Assembly: GCA_013397115.1 (NCBI GenBank)
Contig: VWZW01004383.1
Span: 303,735-367,734 of the forward strand
DNA: 64,000 bases
Source of the DNA: Edolisoma coerulescens
Lineage: Eukaryota; Chordata; Aves; Passeriformes; Campephagidae
Direction of reading: 5' to 3'
Shown piece after piece: positions 25,276 through 37,866 of this stretch. The position numbers were made by a program, and so were the translations under genes. Below the pieces are notes generated by a model. It saw only the letters and a list, made by a program, of their open reading frames with translations, did no database searches and was not told where the DNA came from. Numbering within the stretch: position 1 is the stretch's first letter; each line of letters begins with the position of its first letter.

Positions 25276-26426
25276 TGGATACATCTCAGTACTAAACCAA
25301 GCATTTATGTGAGATTTTTGAGGTACTTACATTTTTATTGTAAGATCACTCCATTGTTAACAGAGTCATGTCATAATTACAGTAATGATAATTGTAGTGA
25401 ATTATCAGAGTCATAATCACCCTCTGGACGTGTCTTTCTCTATTGCCTATATGGGGGAACTGTGTTTACCATCTTGCAATCCTCAGTCAAGTGTTTAATG
25501 GTAGGTGAAGTGAATATGGGTCATATGGTTCATTTCCAAAATCATCCTATACATGCATGGCAGAGAAGAAATCCCACAATGTGAGCTCCTTTTTCAATGA
25601 GAAATCCTTCCTTTGACTGTATTTGCTAATTCATCAGGTTACATATTCTACTGCAGTCCATATCGGTAGTAACTGTCAATTTTATGTGGCAACTGTGTTT
25701 TGATAATTTCTACTTTTCTGTAATTGGAGGATGGGCTGAGTCAGGTCAACAGTAATCATCTTTCAAAAACCAGCTGTCTGTTGAATACTGCCAGCTGTAT
25801 TCAGGAGACTAAGGAATACATGAACAAAAGCCCAGAACTTTTAGTTTTTTCCAAAATAATATTTCGTCAGATATATGATTGAAGTAATTTTCTTCTGTTT
25901 ATCTAAACTAAATGGTGGTATTGGATGAGTGAGAACATGGTTGCTGGTATACAGATTCAGTTCTGTAGAAAAAGAAAAGTGTCATCTAAGTGAATCCAGT
26001 TTATATATGTTTATGAAGAAATTATACTATAAGTTTTATGGGAATGGATTTCTAGTAGGTCTCTGACAGGATTGGGTCCTTGAGGGAAATGCTAGGATAT
26101 TAGCCTTTTACATAATCTCAGAACCTAGATACTAGAGGTGGATCATGCCACTGAAAATTCGTTTTGTACTGTGATAAGACAAGGTTGTTCTATGAAGTGC
26201 ATTTTCTAATTTTTTACTTAGTTTTAGTCTTAAAATTTCTGTCCATCCAAAAGCACAGGTAGATCTTAGCAGCAGAAAATTAAAATAGTTTTTCCTATTT
26301 AAATGTCATGGGTTTACATACCAGTGCATCTTCCTAACTTATTGTTCCTTATTGCCAACTACTGTTACTACTGCTTAAATATTTTAAATGTGTAAATATT
26401 TCTTCTGTGACTCTGATACATCCAGA

Positions 26427-26921
26427 GAGGGGCATCGATGCTGGTAGGAATGTCCTCTGAGGAGCTGTTGAGGGCACTGTGTTTGTCTGGTCTGGAGAGG
26501 AGGAGGCTGAGGGGTGACCTCACTGCTCCCTACAGCTTCCTGAGGAGGAGAAGTAGAGAGGGAGGTGCTGAGATCTTCCCCCCTCCCAGTGCCAGGACAC
26601 GTGGGGAATGGCTCAAAGTTGCTCCCATCAGGGGAGGTTTGGACTTGATATGAGGAAACATTTCATGACTCAGAGGGTGGCTGAAACCTGGAATAGGCTT
26701 CCTGGAGAGGTTGCTGGTTGATGCCTCCCCTGCCTATGCCCAGCCCATGTCAGTCCTGAAGAGGCATTTGGACAGTGCCCTTAAAGCCATGCTTTAACTT
26801 TTTTCAGCCCTGAAATGGTCAGGCAATGGGACTAGATGGTCATTGTAGGTCTCTTCCAGCTGGTCTGGTCTGGTCTGGTCTTTTCTGTTCTGTTCTGTTC
26901 TGTTTCGTTCTGTTCTATCCT
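26427..26921 (+). mobile_element. CR1 LINE 3' fragment with pentanucleotide tail
   Basis: The plus-strand frame shows the C-terminal CR1 ORF2 text (LERRRLRGDL, then a diverged GAEIF segment), followed in another frame by a diverged TWNRLPGE. It ends in the CR1-type 3' UTR (GGACTAGATGGTC-like text, then TCTTCCAGC). Instead of the usual ATTCTATGATT tail it finishes in (TGGTC)4 followed by TTCTG repeats. It is 5'-truncated, frameshifted and non-functional, and is inserted in the same sense as SUGCT. Confidence 0.87.
26861..26919. repeat. (TGGTC)4 then (TTCTG)n pentanucleotide tail
   Basis: Four exact TGGTC units at 26861-26880 change abruptly to TTCTG units, one of which carries TTTCG. The block forms the 3' end of the CR1 fragment above. 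Confidence 0.88.
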
Positions 26922-29900
26922 TACTGGTTGTATGGCTCTTATTTAGCATAGGTAGAAGTAGTCACCTCCTTTCATCTTCCCTTTAATGTGAGTAAATTTT
27001 TGTGACTTCTGATCCACATTCTTTGTTTGCTGCTTTGTCTTCTGGTTGGCACAAAACCAAATACTGCAAAATTGGTTCTAACAGTTAGAGTCTTCTATGT
27101 TTGGGACTTACAGCCTACATTGGTTATTATTTTTATCTCAACATTCATGTGCCTCAGTTAAAGAATAAAAGGCCTTTTATCACCTGTCTTTTAAATATCT
27201 CCTTTAAGCTCTGCATTTGGTTGACTTCAGATAAGCAGATTAGTGGGGAAAAAAGCTTCAGACTGACTAAATACCTGAGCAAATGTGCTTGGAGTAATTA
27301 ATTACAACAAAAAGAAACTCTTGTATTATGCATTCTGCTGTATGTAACATTTAGATATATATTAATGAGATATAAAGAAGTAGTGCTTTCTTTTTTTAAA
27401 AGTATCCTGTGATGTTCAGCTAAAATATATAACTTACAGTTATATGACACTTGATTTGTTGTACAATATTGTTTTCAAACTAGCTTAACATATCAAACAT
27501 TACAGTACTTTCTGTTTTGGTCTGAAATGCTAAGTATTTTTTAATGTTAATCTCTCCCAACCGTTTTCTTGAACAGCAGGTGAGCAACTGGAAAAATGAC
27601 AATATCTCAGAATATCTCGCACAATGGTAGTAATGGGCTGGTTTCATTCACCCGCAAAATTGTATTTAATTTTGTTGCTACAGAATTATTTAATGAATTT
27701 TTTCTTCTGGAAAGTATAGAAGATACTTGCTCTGATACTCAAGTAGGATTATCTACACAAACTTCTTGTGACCTGCATGGAATAGTATGGTCTTGAAGAC
27801 ATTTAGTGTCCAAAAGTAGTTCTGGAAGAAGAGTCCTTTTGCAGGACTGGAGTTTATTAAATAAATTTTCCATTTGTAGGAAATACATACTGTATAATAA
27901 GCTAGTAGCATTTTAATCAGAAGAGTCAAAAAATGAAAATTTGATGCTTTTGTATTATACTTAAATTTAACCAAGGTTGGAGCTAGTCTCACAAAGCAGC
28001 TACAAGCTGATGACAATTCCTTTCATTAAAATATTTTTGTTTCATTTGATTAGATGTCACCCCTCTGTACATTTTTATAGTTTGATGGCCCTTCATTCTA
28101 ATTGTCTGCTTGAATAACATTAGATAGAATATTAGATAGAATAACATTAGATAGAATATGAAGAATATGAGAGAGTTCTTCTGGTTGTGCAACCTGCTTC
28201 AACTAAACTCAGATACGGTGAAGTGTTGCAAATTGATGGTATTATGAAGGCCCTGAAATGGTTCAGAATGTAGACATATAAAAAATGCTTTTCCAATTAC
28301 ATTGCTCATCTGCTTACATTTGCATGTTTAGGAAAATACTCTTCCATCATTACTGTCAGTGACACTTTTAATGCTATCACATCCTAGTATTGCCTTATGT
28401 AATATTATGCAACAGGTGTCATTGCTGAGGCAGAGAAGAAACCCTCAACACAAATCTGAAGAGACAAAGTTGAATATAACTTCCAAAATACATTACAATG
28501 TTTGAAGATATGAATTTACCCAGATGAGCTATTTAGTGCCTGTGTTTGTGCAAATTTGTGTAAGATTTTAAGTGGAAAAGCTGTCCTTGGTATTTTCTTT
28601 TTTCCCTTTCCATCGTTGGTCCCTTCTCTAGCAACTGGTATTGCAAAGTCCATTGGAAGCGTCATGTTTAAAAACTAGAGTTGTATTTTTGCTCACAGTT
28701 GTATATGTAGTATTCACATACTAATTGCTTTTCATCTTAAATTCTTACAGAGCATCTAATGCAGATCAATGACTAAATAACTGTGAAATGTAGTATTTTC
28801 AAAACTGTGTTTTGGGTTTTTTTTTAAATGAGGATTGTTTCTGAAAGAAATCACCTCTTTTGTGTGAACACTCATAGCCCTGAAGTACCTTCCTGGCTTT
28901 ACTTTCTTTTTGCCTTACTGCAACTTGGAGAGAAATTTTATGGTTGGGTAATAAAATTCATAACTAAATGCAAATGATGGAAAAGTGGGTAACAGTAGTT
29001 AAGTACTGAACTGCTGGAAAAAAGCTGAAGATACTGATATAAAGTGGGAACTTGCTCTTCACTTTCTCCATATACATCTTGCACCTAGCACTCTTGAATC
29101 CCAGTTCCTTGGTGTTGGCACGGTTAGGAGTTTTCTATGTTAAATGGGTTTGTTACAAAGGCTAATGTTAAGGGGGCAGAGTATAAATCAGGAAAAATCT
29201 CCGTGTACCAGAGCTTCTGTTGATGAAAGTTCCTTTGACTGCCCAGGACATCTAGCCACACTCAAGAGCATCTATACAGTTTACCAGTGTCATCTGCACA
29301 TGTTGCTATACAGAATTCCTTTGACTTAATTCAAAATGCTGTGTTTCAAACCACAATCATAGCTCCTTTTCTAAAGGGCGACAAAGGTCAGTGCAAGAGT
29401 ATGCAGGACAAAACCACTTGTGAGAGGTGTGGTGAATCTCTGTCTGCAGCATACTGAAGGTCTGCAGCGAGATGGTCTCATCTGAATGCGCTTTACAATA
29501 CTAAGCAGGTGCCAATGTTAAGTGGCATTCCTCTGCAGATGAGCAAGTTTTGCAGTCCTGGGAAGGGTTAAGTACTCTGAGCTGACAGACCAGCTCTAAT
29601 GAAACAATGATGTATAAATAAACCATAACACTTACATGGCAGGTGAAAGAGGGATGGAGTACTTAAAAGAAGGCTCTTGGGAACTCAATGTGGTGTGCAA
29701 GGTTAGAATATATATACTGATTACATGCGATGTATTTGGTGAAACAAGTGAGACTCCTAAGGACCATCAAGAAATCAAGTGAGATTTTAGCATAATGTAC
29801 AATGCTGTTGTTTAATGGTCCCTATGCTCACTATTAGCCTGATATTAAATTTGTGAATTTTTTAGGCTTTCTGACTATTGAGATATCTTTTCTGTCTGCA

Positions 29901-32389
29901 AGTGTATTCTTGCCATAACATGCATACCTATCTGTGAAAACACGTGATTTCTGTAACAACTCTCAGTAGTGTTCACTGTGCAGTTTGGTTGAAGACGGTA
30001 CATTTTGCAATAACAGTTCCCTTAGATGGTGGACAAACACCTCAGTCATTTTTCAATCCAGAGTTCCATTTGCATGTGACTTATTTCAATACCACATGGC
30101 AAAAAGTGACTTCTGAAAAATCTCAGTTGTCCAAAGCCGTATCAGAATTTTCTCTTCATCATCTCCAGCTCCATAGGCAGGTCTATATATGATCCCTGAT
30201 GAAGGTAACAAACATCCACAGAGTTGTTATGAAAACGATGGCAGTGGAAAGGTTCTTGATATTTTTACCCCACCAGTCTCCCACTTGCGTCACCCAGTGC
30301 TTGAAGGCGTGGCAGTCCTAGCTTATTATCAGTGTAATAAGTTAGGAAATACACTTGCATTCCAAGAACAAGTCAGTTTCCACAAAAGAAAACATCTGGA
30401 AACTTATTTTGTTGTTGCTTGATATAAGAGATAAATCATAATGAAATAAAATAAAATTAAAGCCTTTCATGTGGTATTCTGGACACCAAAGTAATATAAC
30501 CTGTGTACAGTCCAGGATACTCTTCCTAAGTTTTACGTTCACTTGCATCTTTTAAAATTATTTGAAATTACGTTTGTCCATGGTTTTTGTTCAGAGAAGC
30601 TACAAACATAACATTTAAATGCTGAATATAGTGTTTGTAATAATCCAAAGTAGAAAAAATATTATCAAAAGCCAGTGATTTCTAACACCATCGCTAGCAG
30701 AAAATTGCTGGTAATTCTGACTGAAAGAAGGAAAAAATAAAATCAATCTGTTTCTGTAGCACCAGGTGATCAGTGTGGAGTTATCGGTGTTAGGAAAGCT
30801 ATGCTGCAGCTGGAGACAAACACTTTGATCCCAGAGCCAGGCTTTGAATACAGCCACACCCCGTCTTGCTACTAGAATGACCGAGGTCTTATATCCAAAT
30901 AGGAGTACAGCCCACCATCTTTGCTGAAGTATTTCTGTGAATTTACACATTCAAACCCACCAAAATATGGTTTTACAATAGCATCAGTTCTCAGGGAAAA
31001 AGCACGTCTGAAAAATATCTGTATTTTTTACAAATAAGGGCAGATTCTTTCCTCTGCCACGTCTCCAGACTGATGGTGCAAGAAGTTGTCAGGGAACTAT
31101 ACTTCTGAGGGAAGCAACTTGATTTTTAAACACCCAGACAGCCCGTTGAAATCAGGGTCAGGTCTGCAACCTTGAAAATCAGAGAATTTATGAGATTAAA
31201 TACAGTCTTGTATCCATGCATTTTTGTATATTTTGGCCTGAGTTATAAATATTCTCTAAATCTCCTTGCTATTCGTTACAAATATCATATACTAATAAAC
31301 CCCTCGGGAACACTTCCTTCTCCAAAAGAGTTAAAAACCTGATTCTTTACTGTAATATGGTCTGCTAGTAGAAGAAAAGTACCTTCTTTTACTCTCATTA
31401 CTTTTCAATACATCTGATGAAAACATAGCAGATTTATATAGACTTATTTAGCAGCTGTCTCATATTTACTTAGACTGTGAGGTATAAATCAAATTTAGTA
31501 TTTTTTCTCAAAAATAAGTACGTGTTGATGATTAGACAATGGCGAAGGTGTTTCTGCTCTGTCAAAAATGGTTTTCATTGTTTAATACTTTTTTGGATTG
31601 TTTAATGTCTCTTTTGTGCATTATACTGTGGCTGAATTAGCACTAAGGACTTTAATTTTTAATTTTGTAGCAGGAGGTGCTAGGCGAAGCAAAACATTAA
31701 TATGAGAACTATTCTCAATATCAGGGTCATATCTTATTTTGATTACTAATTTGAAAGATGATTTAGGAAACTGAATTACTAAAAACATTAATTGCCTGTT
31801 CATATTGGCCCCAGAAACAGTCTGCTGAGTAGATTCTCAGGGTGGAAGAAGGTGAGTCTGTGAAGAACAGACTTTCATAGGGTGCCTGAGAAGAGGTCAC
31901 TGGTGGGTATATTCTGTGCCAGTATTATAAACCACTAAAAGAATCCTGGAAACTTATCCAATTTCACCAACTTTATGCTCCCTTGTGAACTGAGGTCTAG
32001 TTTTAGTCTAATATAGAGGTTTCATAATTTCAGATTTTTGGTATTTCAGTTAATGGATGACAAGTAGGATCTCCACTGGGATACTTACACAGAGCTTTGC
32101 GGAGAAAGAACCTTAGCGGAAGGAGTTGTTGAGAACAGTAGTAAGAACGCATTGCTGGTGCAGGAAATTAATGAGTGTGGTCTCATGCAGGAGTTGAGAA
32201 AAATCTGATATATGAGGGCTCACACCATTTTAAGACATCTGTTAGAGATGTCAGTCATACAAAAGGTGTACAGGAAAAGAATCAAATGTGCAGGAAAACT
32301 GAAAGAGGAGAAATTCTACAGTGTCAAATTTTAGAGTTAAATAAAAAATGACATGGCCAACTCTCCTCTTCCCCAAATGTATACAAAAC
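26922..32389. other. SUGCT upstream intron, unique AT-rich sequence
   Basis: No exon recognised. A short tandem repeat at 28112-28157 is listed separately. Small open frames on both strands (for example 27753-28016 and 30615-30950) carry no recognisable motif. Confidence 0.5.
28112..28157. repeat. Short tandem repeat, unit ATTAGATAGAAT
   Basis: Three exact copies of ATTAGATAGAAT occur at 28119-28130, 28131-28142 and 28146-28157. The first and third are preceded by GAATAAC, suggesting duplication of a 12-27 bp block. Confidence 0.85.
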
Positions 32390-33800
32390 CTACACATATC
32401 TCTATACCAACATGAGCTGTGTAAGATTAAAAAAGGTCACTTGAAATTCTTGGCAAAGAAGAAGGATCTTGATATAGTAGCCATTACTGAAGAATGTTGG
32501 AATGACAAAAATCAATAGGAACGTGCAATGCCGGCTATTAACTGAACAGGAAGGAGAGGTTAGGTCATAGAGCTGGGGGAGCTGTATTAGGGCCATACTG
32601 TTGAGCCTTCTGATCAGGAAACAGATATTGAGTCCAAAATGTTGAAGGAGATAAAAGAATCCTCTAAGTGTAATGAGGTAGTAACAATGTGTGAATTCAA
32701 TTGCCTTCAGTTGGTCAAAGATCACATTGGGATAGAGCATAAGGGGAGCAATTTCTCATCCCTCTCAGTGATTGCCTTTTGAAGCATTTAGTTCTAGAGT
32801 ATGCAAATGGAAATTCTTGACCTAAGTGATGTAGCAGAATGCAGGTAAGAAGCTCTTAACTCCTGTGTCAGAATGCACCTTTTTGGATTAAAGTCATGAC
32901 TACTGTAAAACTTAACTTCAATGTTGAAGAGCCAATAGCTACTTTGTAGAACCAGTATTAGGCTAGAGGATATAAAAACTCTTTAGACAAAAGATTAAAA
33001 GGTAAGGAAATTAAGTTCTGAGAATCAAGAGGGAATCTAGGTGAGGTGTTCTGTAGTAGAACAAGAGACACAGCAGAAAAGCATTATTTGAATAATGTGA
33101 CATGGATCAGGATAAAGATATATGCTTCAGGCCCCAGGGATGTCAATAAAAAGTAATTTTGTCTACAGCGTATAGTGGCAAATAGCTATATAGCTGTGAC
33201 ATAAGAAGGACTTTGTCAAAGCCATCACCTCACATGCACAAAAAAAATAACAAGTTTGGTAAAGGAAACAGTTTGTAAGACACTGGCCTACAAGAAAGCA
33301 GCAGCAGAGAATAGGGACATTCCAATGAACTGTGTATAGTCATATAGTATCACAGATGTGGTGCTAGGGACCTAAGAGACTATGACAGACTAACAGCATT
33401 CACTGTGTCAGAATAAGGGACTGGGAGAAAAGAGGCAAATTTATAGGCAATCAGAAACAACAAAGCCAGATTTTATTCATTGAAAAATTTGTAACAAAAG
33501 CAACTTTTCTTTAAATTATGTCCTGTCTCATGAAATGGTGAGAAACTTCAAATATGAGAGGTAGATGCAGGTAAAGTGGAGATATATGGGATTCATTAAG
33601 AAAATACTTAGATACAGTAGAGAGCTAATGCCTTCTCCAAGTGACCCCTGCATATTAGAAACTGTGTTTGGAAAGAAGAATAGTAAAGTTATTAGTGATG
33701 AAAGACTACCTTTGCAACAGAACTTGAAAATATTGGGATTGCTGCACTTGAGAAAAGGTGGAGGGGAAACATGCTGATAGGCAAACCATTCTGTTGTGCG
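32390..33800 (+). mobile_element. Decayed CR1/L3-like LINE body (EN, RT and C-terminal remnants)
   Basis: Three separate matches to CR1-clade ORF2 occur in the correct order on the plus strand. (1) Near 32450-32590, DLDIVAITEECWND is followed, through stop codons, by TGRRG and GELY, like the endonuclease text D.IAITETWW.D ... RRGGGVALY. (2) Near 33200-33235, KKDFVKAITSH resembles the RT box YLDFSKAFDTVSH. (3) Near 33735-33775, LGLLHLRKGGGETC resembles LGLFNLEKRR..GD. Stops and frameshifts are frequent. Each match alone is weak; their order and spacing are what support the call. Ends are approximate, and a younger insertion inside (for example near 33.35 kb) is possible. Confidence 0.48.
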
Positions 33801-34453
33801 ACAACATTCTAGAAATACAAGACCAAGCCGAATGAGGCATCAGATGGGTATATGTTTAATATCTTTTCCAAATTTCAAATGACTTATTTTATTTGCAAAG
33901 GGGTACATTTAGGATGTGGGATGCAATTCCAATACGACATTTTCTTCACAACACATGCTGTTACTTCTTCGGGGGTGATTATGACCATTGCTCTGTGTTC
34001 AGCATTTACAGGGAAAACTATTATTACATTTTTTGTGGTTTGGAGGCATGAGTAGTAATTATATTTACCAACAGCTAGCTATCTGGTGGCTACAAAAATA
34101 TGGAGAAAATGGTTACATCATTTCCTTTTTGGGCCTGAAAATCCTTTTCATTAAACTCTAGATGAATCTGGGAAAGAGTGGTACCTGTACAAATGCATAT
34201 TTTGAGTGCATAGCTCCACATTAAATAGAACTTTTAAAATCTGGATCAGGGGAGGAGGGAGATGGGAGCTACAAGGTTGGATATGTTTCTGATTCCAGCA
34301 TCTCCTTTGATAGAGATTTGGAAGCTTAACTTAGGTAGAATGGACTTGAAACCTTGCTGGCAGTTCTAAGAGAAACCCTGTTATCATGGGTGGTTAGTCA
34401 CATGTGTCATCACAATTGAAATGATGTCTATATTTGGAATAAAATAAAATGGT
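33801..34453. other. SUGCT upstream intron, nothing recognised
   Basis: Unique sequence between two LINE fragments. The 67-codon frame at 33852-34055 has no family resemblance that I can see. Confidence 0.5.
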
Positions 34454-35024
34454 ATCACAGAATCAATCAATTAGGTTGGAAAAGACCTCTGAGATCATAA
34501 GTCCAGTCTATGACCAAAGACCACCATGTCAATGAGATCAGGTTCAGTCTTTCCTTAAACACCTCCAGGGACAGTGACTCTACCACCTCTCTGGGCAGCC
34601 CATTCCAATATCTAATCACCCTTTCTTTGAAGAAATTCCTCCTGATGTCCTACCTAAACCTCCCCTGGAGCAGCTTGAGACTGTCCTCTTTTCCTTTCAC
34701 TGGTTGCCTGGGAGAAGAGGCCAACCCCCACCTGGCTACAACCTCCTTTCAGGCAGCTGTAGAGAATGACAAGGTCTCCCCTGACTCTCCTTTCCTCCAG
34801 GGTTAACAACTCCAGCTTCCTCAGCTGCTCCTCACAAGGCTTGTGCTCCAGAACCTTCACTAGCCTTGTTGCCCTTCTCTAGACTCATTCCAGTACCTCA
34901 GTGTCCTTCCTAAACTGAGAGGCCCAGAACTGGACACATTACTCAAGGTGCAGCTTCACCAGTGCTGAGTACAGGGGAAGAATCACTTCCCTAGTCCTGC
35001 TGGCCACACTGTTCCTGATACATA
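34454..35024 (-). mobile_element. CR1 LINE 3' fragment, antisense
   Basis: The left edge ATCACAGAATCAATCAATTA, then GGTTGGAAAAGACC, is the reversed CR1 3' UTR end. The minus-strand frame at about 34654-34860 gives the CR1 C-terminal text (EEQLRKLELLTLEERRVRGD, LKGGCSQVGVGLFSQ). The right part (CCAGAACTGGACACATTACT, CAAGGTGCAGC) is the region upstream of it. It is about 570 bp, 5'-truncated and defective. Divergence looks moderate. Confidence 0.93.
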
Positions 35025-36554
35025 TTAAAAGATTTTTACTGAAAGACCGAAGACTGTGCTTCTGATTTCTTTCAGTGATCTCACTGTAAAATGCCTCTCA
35101 AATATTATTTGATTCAGAAAATCTCAAATGGTAACAGATCATATAGTATTTCGACCCTGAAAAATAAGCCATATGGAAAAAAAATTAAAAATTTGATCTA
35201 TTGATTGCTGTCATCTTTTACACGATTCTCTTGGTTCATCAGTTCCTTATGAGCTCAGGTGAATACAGACACAATAGAGGGCTCTACCACATCAGAAAGA
35301 TCATGACCATTTCAGCAGTACAAGACAATGGAGGAGAAAACCATTGAGTTGTGTCTCTTACCTTTTCTTCTGATTTTCCTTGTCTTTGATGATAAAGGAT
35401 GTGAACATTGCACTCTCCCAAGGCTAGAATGCAGTAATCTTACTGTTTCCCTCATGATTTTTAAGAATGCACATAAGAAGTTAGTGAAGTTGGTTTTTTT
35501 TTAATCTCTCTTTGGGAATCCTAATAGTGGAATGCATGGAATGGGAAATTACACAGTTATTTTAAACAGTGTTGCTGATGTAGGGGGAAAAAAATCCACA
35601 GTTGTTGACCTGTCATTGCTTGGTTATTGTTTTCTTCAAAAGAAAAGTTGGAATTGAATATATCAATGTAGTCTTAATTACTGTAGAAAATCAAATTAAT
35701 AGAAATTTGAGTGGTTTTGAGTAAAGAATGGAAATTCAACTCTGTACTAATAATGAAAATAGTAAGGAAGCTTGACTGCCTCTTAAGCAATTCTTTTAAA
35801 AGGAGTAGAGGTGATCCTGAAACATATTTCAGGGGTTTTGTACTTCATTCTGTAAAGAAAATGAATCTGGAATTTGAGTCTAACAAAAAAAGGTTTTAAA
35901 AAAAGTCTTTTAAAAGCAAATTAAGTCTGTCTTATGAGAATAAGAATTTAGAGACCCTGAACAGAGAAAAACATGATTTTTGGGGAGCCCTGAGTAGCTG
36001 CTAGATAATTTGTATGTTTTTCTTTAACCAAATGGAGCCACTTTTAGGTACAGCCTTTAATTTGCCATCGAAAGAACTGCTTATTTACCTGAGCTTGCTG
36101 TGGATTTCAAGTTCTAATGAGTGTGTTTTCTTGTGTTCATTCCCAAATAACCAATTAAATGCCTAAAGCAAGCTCATGTAAATAAGTTGTGAGAAAGGAA
36201 ACTTTCAATGCTGTTTGATTACGGGCATGGCTGGAAAGATTCTAAATATGAATTAAAAAAAGCAATTATATTTTCCAATTCTGTCATTTGGAAAAAAAAT
36301 TCTGGATGTCTCACTTGAATGTCTACCAAAATTGCCCTTAACCTTCTGAAAGAGAAATAGAACTAATGATTTGGTATACCGCCAAACAATTAGACCAGTG
36401 AACAGACATTGTTCCACCAGCGTCTATTATAGGAAGTATCTAGATTTCTAAATGTCAGTTAAATAGGTTCACCCCACAAGCTGTCAAAAGCTGACCTTTT
36501 GACACCACCTGTTCAGGAATGGGAATTTTTCAAGCAGGCTATTCTACACAGATA
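35025..36554. other. SUGCT upstream intron, nothing recognised
   Basis: AT-rich unique sequence with no repeats beyond short A or T runs, and no exon recognised. Confidence 0.5.
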
Positions 36555-36745
36555 AAGGGTTCACAAAATTTGACCTGGAAAGAATGGTTAAAGGAATTAG
36601 TTTTGTTTAGTCTAGAAAAGAGCAGACTGAGGGAGGATGTGATTACAATCTTCCAGTACTTAAAAGAATGTTATAAAGATGCTAGTGATTGGTTTTTTGT
36701 GTCCAGTTGGGGAAAATACAAGAATAAAGATGTTAAATAGACAGA
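36555..36745 (+). mobile_element. Old CR1 ORF2 C-terminal fragment
   Basis: The plus-strand frame reads WLKELVLFSLEKSRLREDVI, then FQYLKECYKDASDWF, which aligns by eye with CR1 text (W.RELGLFSLEKRRLRGDLI..YNYLKGG). The frame is still open over about 70 codons, but the residues are well diverged. The typical CR1 3' UTR is not visible afterwards, so the right edge is uncertain. Confidence 0.68.
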
Positions 36746-37807
36746 TACTTAGATTGTGTATCGAGAGAAAAATTTCTAATAATAAAAATAGAGAATAAGG
36801 TGCAGACTAGATAAGAAAATTCTCATCGCATTAAATGGAATTTTTAAAGATTAATTTGACCTACACTTGTCATTAATAGTCAAGGTTGCTAGTGCTGTTC
36901 ATGGTGCGAAGTGACAAGGTAGATGCATTACATGATCACTTAAAAGGCTTTTCCCTTGTTTCATTTCCTATAGCTGATACATTTGGCAAGACATTCCAGT
37001 CTTGTTACATTGGATATGAAAATAATTGTCTAGTGGGTGGCTATTTATTTTTTTTTAATAATTCTGATTATATGATTAAGGTAATAGTGTTACAAGGATG
37101 GAAGAATAATAGGTAAGGAAATTATAAATATTGTTTATTTGCTCTGGGTACAGAATTATATAAACAAGAGCAGTGGGTTTGCTAGTATGAGTATCTTTTT
37201 CTCTGTAAATTGACAATTTTGGCATCACACATTGTTTTCTGAGGTTAACAACAAGGATCTGAAAATTGTGATGAATAATCATCCCATATAGATATACACA
37301 GGGCTGAAGCATGGCATACCTGCTGAAAAGAGCAGAAAAAACATCAAAATTATTTAATCTTTCCAAAATGTTTGTAAAAGCTATTAAGACAGCATTTCGC
37401 AGTATGATCCATAGCAAGCTCAATACTAACTAACAGTGTAAAAACAAACAAGAGAACGTAGTTTATGTGTAGGCCTTTAGTACGTATTGCAGGTTAATAT
37501 GAAAGGGTGTGGAGGTTTTAATAGTCATTCTGTGTTGGTACCAGTTCTCTGTTGGTGGTTGAAAGTGTAACATGCTTGCAGCTCAGTTTCTTATGTTTGA
37601 TGATGACTGTAAGAGCTTAAAGATATGTTAGACACGTGCAGTCTTAGTGAAGCATTTATTTAGCTTCATAAATAAAAAGTAGCGTCAAACATCAGAGCTT
37701 TCGTTTTACACATTAAGCAAACTACTTGTGTTGTAACTCCTTGTATTTTCAGAGAGTCTGTGAAAGAACATGATAATGTTTATCTCTTTTTTTCCTCTTG
37801 AGTTTAG
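36746..37807. other. SUGCT intron just upstream of the exon
   Basis: Unique AT-rich sequence. Open frames at 36886-37116 (+) and 37076-37423 (-) show no recognised motif and no convincing splice sites in phase. Confidence 0.5.
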
Positions 37808-37866
37808 GAACTGATTGTATTTTATATTACATACATGTTTTGTTTTGTTTTGTTTTGTTTTCCTAG
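37808..37866 (+). promoter_or_regulatory. 3' splice site of the SUGCT exon: AG-free zone, branch-point candidate, acceptor
   Basis: No AG dinucleotide occurs from 37808 until the acceptor AG at 37865-37866, as expected of an AG exclusion zone. CTGAT at 37811-37815 fits the CTRAY branch-point consensus, with A at 37814 about 52 nt from the exon. TTAC and ATAC motifs closer in are alternatives. Between them and the acceptor lies (TGTTT)5 followed by TCCTAG, so the polypyrimidine tract is a pentanucleotide microsatellite rather than a mixed C/T tract. The branch-point choice is inference. Confidence 0.7.
37836..37860 (+). repeat. (TGTTT)5 microsatellite inside the splice acceptor
   Basis: Five exact TGTTT units directly abut the TCCTAG acceptor of the SUGCT exon. 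The tract supplies the T-rich run recognised by U2AF, interrupted by a G every five bases. Such repeats mutate in length, so acceptor strength could vary between individuals (inference). Confidence 0.9.

Larger units (their letters stand above)
22336..26426. other. SUGCT upstream intron, unique AT-rich sequence
   Basis: No exon recognised. A perfect 12-bp inverted repeat and a possible reverse MIR remnant near 25.22 kb are listed separately. Nothing else stands out. Confidence 0.5.

Noticed and set aside
33340..33410. Possible reversed CR1 3' end (ATCACAGATGTGGTGC..GGGACC)
   Set aside because: The resemblance to the CR1 3' UTR is limited to a few words and does not continue, so it was not called separately from the decayed LINE around it.
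34510..34806. A 98-codon plus-strand frame
   Set aside because: It is the antisense shadow of a minus-strand CR1 fragment.
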